NCBI GenBank assembly: GCA_950295325.1
Contig: OX485803.1
Location: 50,421,554 to 50,485,553, forward strand
Length of the DNA: 64,000 nucleotides
Origin: Polytrichum commune
Lineage: Eukaryota; Streptophyta; Polytrichopsida; Polytrichales; Polytrichaceae
Reading direction: 5' to 3'
The notes under the pieces are model-generated. The model saw only the letters and a program-made list of their open reading frames with translations, made no database searches and had not been told where the DNA came from. Below, piece after piece: positions 1-9,239 of the stretch. Each line of letters starts with the position of its first letter. Position 1 is the first letter of the stretch. The position numbers and the translations under genes are program-made.

Positions 1-11
1 AAACCCACTGT

Positions 12-545
12 GCCATACTTGAGGGTTTAAGAGGGCAAACTTCATGACTGCGTCTCCTTGGTCAACTTAACAATTCAGTTCTTTCTGAACGTGAATGCAC
101 TAACATCCATTCACGTGCCACTTCACAGAGCCCAATTACCAAGTATTATTGTCATCTACTGCTGAGTAGTATGAATGTAAGAATCGTGCTATAATTCTTT
201 CTAATAGATGTGCTCAAGGGTGAAGAGTGGTTCTCTGTTTTCATATACTCTGACTCCAGTGAAGGATAAATCTAGAATTAAAAGAATTCGCTATCTAGAG
301 ACACTTTGAAATGATCATCCACAGGATGGTCTGAAATCTGCGCTGCCATACTTGAGGGTTTAAGAGGTCGAACTTCATGAGGGCGTCTCCTTGGTCAAAT
401 TCAGTTTGTGTTCATTAACTTCCATTCATGTGCCTCTTCACTGAGCCCAACTGCCAGATATCATTGTCATCTATTACTCATATTATAAATGTAACGATTA
501 CGCGAAACCTAACCTCAAGGATGAGAGTGATCCTCTGTTTCCACA
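12..545. repeat. Direct duplication, two units of about 0.3 kb
   Basis: The stretch starting GCCATACTTGAGGGTTTAAG at 12 recurs at 345, about 333 bp later. The matching runs on through the CTCCTTGGTCAA, CACTTCA.AGAGCCCAA and ATTGTCATCTA blocks to about 250 and 545. The units differ by indels (the first has about 25 extra bases near 75-105) and many substitutions, so the duplication is old. No coding sense was seen in either unit. Confidence 0.75.
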
Positions 546-704
546 TGCACAGTATGTCTCCCGCAATGACATATTTTTATACGGAGATATATACATATCC
601 TACAGCATATTGTAGAGTAAGACTCGAAATCATCACAGTTCAGAAATAATGCTCTGAGCAAGAAAATTGGAGTCAGAATTCAGAAATTCAGAAATTCAAT
701 TTAC

Positions 705-916
705 CTCTTTAGGCGGGATGGCATACCGATGGCTCGAATGTCTTGCGGATTCAAGTGCATCTTGCAGGTCACGGAATGCAAAGCGAGAGTCCTTATTGAT
801 GGTGTCTGTGAGTAGACGCCCTGCCACTTCGATGTCGGCCACCACATCTTCATCTTCCTTTACCATTATTCTCCCAAGCTTGTTACAAATCTGAATAACG
901 TAAGAGGCCAAATTTC
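705..916 (-). CDS. Possible internal exon of an unrecognised gene
   Basis: An open frame on the minus strand encodes about 70 residues of ordinary composition. It holds the runs SYVIQICNKLGRIMVKEDED and LLTDTINKDSRFAFRDLQDA, which look like amphipathic helices. It is bounded by AG (GCGCAG before 916) and by GT (GAG|GTAAAT after 705), so it could be a 212-bp internal exon. The tract before the acceptor is not pyrimidine-rich, which weakens the case. I do not recognise the family. A second open stretch lies upstream at 1117-1269, but the simplest splice sites do not join the two in phase. It may be part of a real gene that leaves the window at the left edge, a captured fragment, or chance. Confidence 0.3.
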
Positions 917-1116
917 CTGCGCAGCTCACATGCCCATTCCCATCGAGCCCTTTCTCTCTTTTCTCTTCTTTTATTTCCTTCTTTCTTTCTTTTGTCCAAC
1001 CCTACCCTGGCAACATTAACCTCATCAATATTATGCAACACTAAATGCACATCTCAGTCTCTGCATTCCCCTCATCTCCTCACAATCTTCCACACATGCA
1101 GCTACATGGAAATCAC

Positions 1117-1269
1117 ATCCTGGTTGAAACATGTGAGCATCCGCATTGCCTTCCCATTTGTTGATTCACACATAAATGGAGCCTCACAAGACGATGATGA
1201 TGCTGGGGTCAATTCTGAACCATATTTTGCAAGAATCGACTTGAAAACCTCGTAAATTTTCAAGGAATG
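1117..1269 (-). CDS. Possible upstream exon of the same unrecognised gene
   Basis: A 51-codon minus-strand open frame includes IYEVFKSILAKYGSEL and a serine run. It is preceded by an AG acceptor (CAGTAG|C) and followed by GTGATT as a possible donor. Its composition is protein-like, but the phase does not close simply with 705-916 (the simplest sites leave the wrong number of bases). An alternative pair, donor GTAGCT after 1107 and acceptor GAG|C at 924, would restore phase. Function unknown. Confidence 0.25.
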
Positions 1270-2805
1270 CTACTGAGCGATGATTGGCATGGCGTTAGCG
1301 AGCAATGGATACGGAATTGGGATTCAAGCGATCGTAGCAATGGCCAGCCTCTCTTCCTGCCGGCGTCCGTTCCCTTCCCCCCGCCCCTCTCTCAAATCCA
1401 TGGTAGGTCTACATATGGGAGCCTCTCCCCTTCACACATCTAGAATCTACAGAAAGGGAAGATTTTCTGGCTTTCCTCTCTCTTGAAAGTTTCTGTAGCA
1501 TAATGATAGGTAGCGCGCGGGAAGAACTCCGGGCAGGCCATTGCGGGCAGAAATTACGCTAAAATATTGTATTTACAGTAGTGTCATATGGCAGTTCATG
1601 TCAATGTGGTAACTTTTCTAATGACATTTCTTTAGAATAAATTAATGAATATCGTCATCTCCACTTACTTTTGGTTCATCCACTTTTGGTACATTCTGCA
1701 TTCTAATTTATTTGATAAAAATATTGGTTGAAAAATCACTTCATAAGTGACAATAATTGTAATATTGTAAATCTATAATGCCCAATTTTTTTAACAAGCA
1801 ATAACAAATAATGTTAGGTTCACATTTAGTGTCGGTGACACTACACATGCATTTAAAATTATTATTGAGCAACACAAATACAATTGGTAACACCAAATAC
1901 AATTTTTAGTGTAGTTCTTCATGTCTGCCTTAACAAAAGCTACACCATATAGTCCTAATATCAATGTGGATTACCAATTACATCTACATGTTGCTATAAA
2001 TTTTGATACAGATTTATCATTTTTTTTTCACTCAAATAAGATACACAAGTAATATGCATGTCAAGGAACATGAACTAACTTAGAGCCAATTCACACAAGT
2101 CCCAAATCCTAAGTTCTTGTTCACTTGGGGTCAATTCTTCATACCACATTTGAACTAAGGTGAGTGTATGAAGGGGTTTATTTGAGGCATTAGCATACGC
2201 AATATAAGGGAGAGGTATAATTTTTCCTCAGTGTGTACACCTAAAAAGATTATTAATCTTTTTGAAGTAAAGTTAGATGTACAAGAGGAGGCCCTACGAT
2301 TTAGAGATTAAAATTGACGATAGATGTGTTAGTTTCATCCACTTCCCGTTTTCACATGGTCATAGTCCTCAATGGCTACCATGCATGTTCTTGTTAGGGT
2401 TTGCATTTGGGTGTTAGGTTTTTACAAACTAGAGGCTCTTGGAGCTCTCATGGGCTTTCTTTAGTTTTGCTCTCTAGATCGTCACAAAGTTATTATGCTC
2501 TTGTCTTTATTTGTTTAATACAATTGTTGACTTACATGCTATGGATGAAATAATGTTCAATGACTTCTCATTGGAAAGTGGAACTAGATGTTATATGTAA
2601 TAGAGGTATAAGCCCAAAATGGTCGCTCATATTTTATTTATGTTTAGTATTTATTTAGAATTGCATTTGGAGTGTTATTGAAACAATCAAAAATATAAAA
2701 AGAGTGAGACTTGGTGTGGTTTATGTTTTAGGCCTTAAGCCTATTTTGTGTGGTTAATTAGAAGCTTAGTGATATTAGGGAGTGTTTTGGTTAAGTGTGT
2801 AGTAT
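1270..2805. other. AT-rich DNA without recognised genes
   Basis: No coding sequence recognised. Around 1820-1915 the string TTTAGTGTCGGTGACACTAC and a later TTTTTAGTGTAG recall the termini of the second MITE family of this window, but the match is too weak to call an element. The rest is low-GC with short A/T runs. Confidence 0.4.
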
Positions 2806-3057
2806 CACTATATTCGTTAATTTGAGACTTTCTCTTGTCTCAAATTAATATATGAACCACAACAACATGGTCTAATGTTTGGGTCGTCCTACCTAAACCA
2901 TCTTGATATGAGTTCTTAATTGGGTTCTTGATATGAACACCCGCTTCAAAGAATTTGCATCTTACAACATTCTCCAATATATGTGTGATTTTATCCATGT
3001 TCTTATATTTGTAACTGTCTCAAAATGCTGAAAAGTCCCAAATTAACGAATATAGTG
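2806..3057 (+). mobile_element. 252-bp MITE, family A, complete copy
   Basis: The ends are inverted repeats: CACTATATTCGTTAATTTG at the left and its complement CAAATTAACGAATATAGTG at the right. Next to the left end is a hairpin, AATTTGAGAC...GTCTCAAATT. The same element lies in the opposite orientation at 48812-49064 with very high similarity through its whole length, and a fragment lies at 57919-57981. It has no coding capacity. An AT dinucleotide flanks both ends of both full copies, but the target-site duplication cannot be settled, so the superfamily stays open. Confidence 0.88.
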
Positions 3058-3206
3058 ATTAGTGTTTGATGAAGCAAGGGGAAGGGCCTTAGATTTAAAT
3101 GTTTGATTTAGAACATGTTCTTGTTGGTTTTGGGGGTGAGGGTTTAGTGGATAGGATAAGGTCCTACTAAGTAGGAGAAGGTTAAGGGGTTTGTGGTTTG
3201 GGTGCA

Positions 3207-3244
3207 CTCTTCTCTTCTCTTCTCTTCTCTTCTCTCTCTCTTCT
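3207..3244. repeat. (TCTTC)n microsatellite
   Basis: About five pentamer units TTCTC followed by a CT run. Confidence 0.9.
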
Positions 3245-3395
3245 TGAGGATCTAGAGCTCTTAGAGCTAGAAAAAAAATGTGTGAATTAGGTAAGGAGGT
3301 TTGAGGGGAATTAGTGAAATTAAGTAGGGAAATTAGGTAGGGGGTTTGGAAAAATTAGTGGAATTAGGTAGGGCTTAGTGGGATTAATTAGGAAT

Positions 3396-3872
3396 CTGGT
3401 TGAAGGGCAGCTGCCGAAGGCTCAAAGGCAATTCTGGTTGAAGGGTAGCTGCCGAAGGCTCAAAGGCGATTCTGGTTGAGGGCAGCTGCCGAAGGCTCAA
3501 AGGCAATTCTGGTTGAGGGCAGCTACCGAAGGCTCAAGGGCAATTCTGGTTGAGAGCAACTGCCGAAGGCTCAAAGGCAATTTTGGTTGAAGGGTAGCTA
3601 CCGAAGGCTCAAAGGCGATTCTGGTTGAGGGCAGCTGCCGAAGGCTCAAAGGCAATTCTGGTTGAGGGCAGCTGCCGAAGGCTCAAAGGGAATTCTGGTT
3701 AAAGGGCAGCTGCCGAAGGCTCAAAGGGAATTATGGTTAGAGGGCAGCTGCCGAAGGCTCAAAGGGAATTCTGGTTGAGGGCAGTTGCCGAAGGCTCAAA
3801 GGCGACTCTGGTTGAAAGGCAGTTGCCGAGGGCTCAAAGGGAATTTTGGTTTGAAGGGTAGCTGTTTGAAGG
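3396..3872. repeat. Minisatellite, 12 full units of 37-39 bp
   Basis: Twelve units plus a degenerate thirteenth share the core GCAGCTGCCGAAGGCTCAAA followed by GGMRATTCTGGTTGA. Units differ by scattered point changes and 1-2-bp length changes (GAGGGCAG against GAAGGGCAG), so the period is not a multiple of three throughout. There are no spacers between units, so it is not a CRISPR-type array. It sits inside the hairpin-ended repeat that terminates at 4255. Confidence 0.93.
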
Positions 3873-4255
3873 ACCGAGGTGATATAAGGGGAGGAGCCGT
3901 AGAGTTACACTAGACTAGGTGCTAGTTGGTTAAGTAGGTTGTGACCTAATAGTAATTAGATAATTAGTTCATTAGCAAGCTAGGTGACTACAAGGCATTA
4001 GTAGGTGGAATTAGGGGGTGGATTTGTGGTTGAGTTGTGTGGGATTGTAATTAGGGACGCTAATAGTGCCATTACGGAGAAGAGTGTTTCTTAACACTTG
4101 TAACCTTGTTATGGAATGAATTGGGGTGCCAAACATTGATGTGAAATGCAATGGAAATTAATGACATTGGAATGATTTAGCTAGGTTAGTCTGACTATGA
4201 TCCCCACTCCCTCACCCGGACTAGGACGCTTAAGGGTGTGTGGTTTGGCCTCACA
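3396..4255 (-). mobile_element. Hairpin-ended repeat (family R), copy 1
   Basis: Read on the minus strand from 4255, the element starts TGTGAGGCCAAACC, continues ACCCTTAAGCGTCCTAGTCC and GGGTGAGG, and then has the AT-rich block resembling ATTCATTCCATAAC.AG.TACAAG near 4085-4125. Further on lies the minisatellite. The same scaffold starts at 58919, 62400 and 63427 on the plus strand, with unrelated DNA before each start, so 4255 is a true element end. TG at this end would fit an LTR. No matching other end, target duplication or primer-binding site was found, so the element class is unsettled. The far end is not located; 3396 is the limit of what I can support. Confidence 0.7.
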
Positions 4256-6082
4256 AGAGGCCTATATTAATTCATGGTAGTGGAGGCATTTATCACATTA
4301 AATTGAAAAGCTTAATATAAATACATGAGTCCATTTTCTAGCATACCATTAGTATGTAAACATATGTTTTTTGTCTCTATAAACTTCTCGTATATATAGG
4401 GGTTTAATTTCATAGTGACCCACACACGTCATTTGGGATTCCAATGAAGAGAGTACCCCCCCCCCTTTGTCAATTTGTGTAATCTCAATTGTTAAGAGCA
4501 TAGAAATTGACACTTACCATTTCACACGGGTCTCAAGCTCTAAGTCCCAAGTATGACACAGATGCCTACATGGCAACACCTTTTAGAGATGAGGCTCGGG
4601 ACTAGTGTTAAGAATTGTGTCTAGCAAAAAGCTAGACCCAACTCACAACATAAGTCCCATAAAACCCATACTTTAATGAGCTATTGAGGCTCAAAAGTTG
4701 GGACTTTGCCTCCGTGTTGGGACTTGTTGACATGAGTGGGATTTGAAACTTGGGACCCCACGTGAACCAACGTTTACTTGGGGGGGGGGGGGAAATGATA
4801 TTCTAGATATAGAGTTATACATGTGTGTAACTCCAAATAGTCATTCACACTAATTTAGGACTAATCGGCAGTGCCGTAATCCCATGTAAAGACTTGACAA
4901 CTTTCTTGCATTGGAATGATAGGTGCTCTCTTAACCGTGACTTAATATGTCTTAAGAGAGCACATTGCATGTTTCCAAAAAAAATTATGGAAATCATATA
5001 TAATCATAATTCTTCTTCAATAGCATATTTGACATCTAAATCAACTTCAAAGACCTTGTATCGTTGTTGTTGAAATGACAGTTTTAATGAATTTTAGAGA
5101 TTTGTTTAACCTAAAAAACTTGTCATCAAATTGATCATTTTTGTTTAAAATATATTGACTATTGGACAATAGTTTGACTAAACGTCCTTAGGACTATAAA
5201 TTGTTTGCTGCTCGTCTAGTGAGACCTTCTTGAAATGACTCATGCCTTAAATGCCTATATGTTGGCCACCCCATAATGGTCTTGAAGGATTTTTGAGAAT
5301 TTTTATCTCCACATCCAATGAGTGAATGCCAAATCCAACCATATAGATGGTTTCCAAATGTTTAGAGCGTATGCTTAGGTGAGGAGTGTCTTAGAAGTTC
5401 TCAAGCATTCTAAGTATCTCCATCTTGGATATTATAAGGTTTATGTGACAAGGTGTACAAATAATGGGAAATATTTCACCCTAAGTTCTTATCATACTTT
5501 GTTTGGGTGTATTAAATTTGATAATTTAACATCAAAAAGTGACTTCAAATACCAACTACATGCAACTTACAAATCCCACAAATACAACAATTTGAATTTG
5601 TGAGCATGGCCCTTGCTATGAAAATTGGACATTCTTAGATCAAATCTCAATCTTTTGATGAATGTGCATGTAGACCTTAAACTCTAAATCCCAACAATAT
5701 ATGTCATAAGACTATATGAGAATTTCAAAAAACATCATTGCATGATTCCAAAATTAGAGAGAGATACAACCTCAACAACCAACATAACAAATATCAAGCA
5801 TGAGTGTGGTATGCTTACATTGGTGGGCCAGGAAGCCCAAATATCCCCAACTGGTATGGACTTTAGAAATTCTAGAGAACTTCTATCTAGCCCGATTTGT
5901 AGGGGTTTTTTTCACTTATGGATTCCAAATGAGCACCCAACATATTAAAGAAGAAGAAGATGATTCTTGATCAAATTTAAATACCTAGAACCACAAAAAG
6001 ACATGCATTTTGGTACATTAATTGGGTTTCTTAGGAATTTAAGAGTTGACCACAAACCCATCACAAATTAATATAGCGATAT
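4256..6082. other. AT-rich DNA, no gene recognised
   Basis: No coding sequence is supported. Notable only for homopolymers: a C run near 4457 and a G run near 4780. Short open frames at 5379-5603 and 5742-5948 have no recognisable domain and no codon-use support. Confidence 0.4.
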
Positions 6083-6130
6083 AGTTTTAGTTTGGATGGA
6101 TGAGAGGTATGTTTGCTTACAGTTGTTGTG
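6083..6130 (+). repeat. Dispersed repeat C, single arm
   Basis: Contains GGATGGATGAGAGGTATG, the core of a repeat found also at 41.3, 41.5, 46.7, 50.1 and 50.2 kb. Only the first 40-50 bases match here. Confidence 0.5.
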
Positions 6131-6156
6131 GTTGCGATAGGAATCCATTATATCCA

Positions 6157-6430
6157 TATTGTATTGGATATCAATAGGACTAGAGATAAGATTATACAAG
6201 CATATAGACATACACAAAGGCATATGAACAGTGCTTGGAGTGAGATGATCTCAAGCTCTCCTTGCTTTGCCTTTTATTGTTTTTTTATTCTTTTCATTGG
6301 TTCATACAAACAATATGGGATAACTCTTATCCTCTTTGGACTAGCACTATAGCCTTATTGTAACCTTATCTCATGTTTTTTCCATTACATTTCTATCAAC
6401 TACAAGCAATCTAATGCTCTACCTTCTACA
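6157..6430 (-). mobile_element. Copia 3' LTR, about 270 bp
   Basis: It starts TGTAGAAGGTAGAGCAT at 6430 on the minus strand, directly after a polypurine tract. It aligns with 24517-24776 (plus strand) nearly end to end, including GATAAGAGTTATCCCATATT and TTGTTTGTATGAACCA. The first 140 bases also match 15459-15602. The similarity ends around TCCAATA, which is taken as the LTR's end. Differences between the copies (roughly one base in seven) show that these are old, separate insertions. Confidence 0.8.
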
Positions 6431-6440
6431 CTCTCACTTT
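6431..6440 (-). other. Polypurine tract of the copia remnant
   Basis: AAAGTGAGAG immediately precedes the LTR start TGTAG, as expected for the plus-strand primer of an LTR retrotransposon. The same tract stands before the LTR at 24517. Confidence 0.75.
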
Positions 6441-6441
6441 G

Positions 6442-7726
6442 TTAGTCAAAAACTTCTAAACCCATTGCCTTTGTTAATGCTTGGTGCCTATCCTTTGCAA
6501 GTGGTTTGGTTAGCACGTCTGCTATCATATCCTCCGTTAGACAATACTTCAAACATATCTCATGGTTTTCTAGTTTATCTCTAATAAAGTGATGTTGTAA
6601 TTCGATATATTTGGTGGGAGAATGGTGTTTGGGATTCTTTGCAAGTGCTATGCATCCTTCATTGTCGCACATGATGGATGTCAATCATTTTTACATGTAT
6701 CCCACATCCATAAAAAGTTGCCTAAACCAAACCACTTCCTTCGTGCAATGGTTAGTGGCCATGTACTCCACCTCCGTCGTAGATAATGCAAAGTTTGGTT
6801 TTTTTTTGCATTTCCACGAAATGACTCCAACACCAACAAAAAATACACATCCCGTGGCAGTTCGTCGGTCTTTTACATTCCCGTCCAATCCGCATCACAA
6901 AATCCTTTCAAGGCAATATCCTTGCCTCTGAGATATAATTTGAAGTCCAAAGTGTCTTTCAATGCAGTAGACCGGCCTTTGACATGAATTGACTCACTAT
7001 ACTCACCGCAAATGTAATATCGGCCCTCGTGGCCACCATTGTACACATGAGATATCCTTACCCGACCCTGTATAGAACACCTTCCATTCCCCTTTGCACA
7101 TTCCCAAATTCTTCATCCGAAAGTTTTAATAATTTTGAATTCACATCGAACAGAGTTCCAACCGGTTTGCATTTTTCCATGTTGAAACGCTTTAGGACCT
7201 CCTTCATGTAACTCCTTTGGTTCATGGTGATGGTATGGGCTTCTCTATTCCTCTTAAATTCCACTCCTAAGCAATAATGTAATTAACTGAGATTGCTCAT
7301 CTTCAATTCCTTCTCGAGCTTCATTTTGAGCCACTTCAATTGGATTACATTACTTGCAAATATGATCAAAACATCCACGTAGATAATTGCCACAAATATA
7401 TACTCATCCGTTTGTTTGACGTACAACGAATGATCCGCTTGGCTTTCACAAAAGCCCTCATTAATGAAAAACGAGTTGATACAGTGGTACCATGTCCTCG
7501 GCGATTGCTTGAGCCCGTACAAACTTTCTTAAATTTGCACATAAGGTGTTTTTTTCCCCTCTTGTACGAAACCCTCCGGTTGATCCATGTAAATCTTCAC
7601 CTTCAATACTCCATTCAAAAATGTAGTATTTATGTCCATTTGGTGGATCTCCCAATCTATGGCCGCTCTTAACGTGATAATGCATCTCTCAACCGTTATG
7701 GGATAACTGGCTTCTTGTTCCTCCAC
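6442..7726 (-). pseudogene. Ty1-copia polyprotein remnant: reverse transcriptase and RNase H
   Basis: Broken minus-strand frames follow the copia order. 7726-7529 carries the early RT motif QMDINTTFLNG and MDQPEGF. 7522-7283 carries MYGLKQSPRTWY and the catalytic loop as YVDV, so the second aspartate of the usual YVDD is lost. 7264-7058 carries the RT thumb region. 6888-6691 carries RNase H with LSTTEVEYMA. 6684-6442 carries CDNEGCIALAKNP, then HHFIRDKL and ADVLTKPLAKDRHQ, the usual C-terminus of copia polyproteins. At least four frame breaks separate these pieces, and gag, protease and integrase are not seen upstream. It cannot make a working enzyme. A related copy lies at 23045-24505 in the other orientation. 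Confidence 0.92.
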
Positions 7727-9224
7727 AGCTGCTTCGTCAACCTCGCCACCTTTTCTGCTCCTGTTGACAACTTTCCCATTTTACTCTGCCCCATTGAGGT
7801 GTTCCCGTAAATGAATTCTTCGTCCACGCAATTGTTGAGGCAGATTTCTTGGTAACACTTTTACGAGGACCTGCTCACCAATATCAACTAGATGCAAGTC
7901 TTCACAAATCAGCTCTGATTGCTAGATTGAAGACTGACAGACGGGGAAAGACATCATTCTCGGCGAGATAGAACACAAATTATACATAATAATTCCCCTT
8001 CTGTTATTATCTCGAGAATCCTGCTACGCTCGGGAGATCGAAGCACCTTCTCCCATGGACTCTACTTAGATAAGCTCTCTTTGTGTTAACACATCTGCTT
8101 CATTATAGAGGTAATTTCTGATTATGTTTCCAAGAGTAGTTGACTCCAACTCGGAGATCAATCGCAGATAAATTCTTTTCTTTCTTTACTCAACTCCTTG
8201 AACTGAAGAGATGATTTTGAGAACTTAACATATTAATCAAACTCCTCCTGATATGATTCCACTCCATTCACTCCCAGTTTGTTGATTAATTAACTCATAC
8301 AACCAACTATTACTTCTGGGAAGACAATTCTTTCAATCACTTCAACTTAGACAGAAGAGTATTGTGGCATAATTGTATCCAAAGAACGTAGTTTCACATC
8401 TGATTTCAGACACGTCAACACCTCAAAGTGCATTCAGTGGATTGAATTAAGCCCGGATAGTCATACTTGATTCATACTAGTGACACTTCCGTCTCAATTA
8501 ATTGAAAGTTTCACACTCTCAAGACATACATTCTTATCGTTAGTAATTCAACTGACGGTTTCTTTATTTGTTTGAAGTTGTTTTGTTGAACTCAATGTGA
8601 GTGAATCAAACACTCATCTTACATAAAAACTTCTCACTCAGAGAAGAAGATCAGTAAGGAATTAGACTACCATTCCTCACACATATTGAAGTGCACCGCT
8701 CATACTGTATTTGAAGTATGTAACATTCTCATATAAAATGGAGTTAAGTGCGGTGAGGATATGAGGCAACTGGATCGTAGCCCAACGTGTGTCCAGAAGA
8801 GCATACACAATTGGATTCAAGGGCTTCACACCCTGAACTTCCTCTTTTGAAAGCACAACCTTAAAAATACTATCAAAGAGACTCGGAACTTATTCTACAA
8901 ACACGAGTCCCTCATTCCTCTAAGCAAGAGTGTCACACTCCCGACTTGAATTCTAATCAAATCACAAGACTATCAATTCCAACATATGAGACCACGCTTG
9001 TACAAAGATAGGTGATTGAAACGCATATTGATATATTTCAAAATATGGATTACAAAAGAATTAAGGGTTTCACACCCAATTACTTCTGGGAATCAGAGGA
9101 GATGACAAACAAATTTTGTAGAAAATCTACTCTCTTCACGAGAGGAAGCTAAAAATTGATTCCCCCTTTGTTTTCTCCCTACTCCTTCTTATCTTCCTCC
9201 ACCGAAAGGTTGTGTCTGACCATA
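7727..9224. other. Interior of a decayed retroelement or unrelated insertion
   Basis: From 7727 to about 7830 the minus strand stays loosely coding-like and may be linker sequence upstream of RT. From about 7870 to 9224 no gag, protease or integrase motif is visible in any frame. The stretch is rich in short CTC/GAAG words. It separates the RT remnant from a primer-binding site at 9225, so the region is either a deleted retroelement interior or a second, nested element. Confidence 0.4.
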
Positions 9225-9236
9225 GCTCTGATACCA
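9225..9236 (-). other. LTR-retrotransposon primer-binding site (tRNA-iMet type)
   Basis: Minus strand TGGTATCAGAGC, the classic plant initiator-methionine-tRNA complement, is preceded by GAAGCA and a 3-base TTT gap, as at an LTR/PBS junction. The upstream sequence (9240 onward) does not resemble the copia LTR at 6157-6430, so this site probably belongs to another family or to an LTR that has been lost. Confidence 0.65.
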
Positions 9237-9239
9237 AAA

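Noticed and set aside
3396-3872. CRISPR-like array
   Set aside because: The units follow each other directly, with no variable spacers; this is an ordinary minisatellite in plant DNA.
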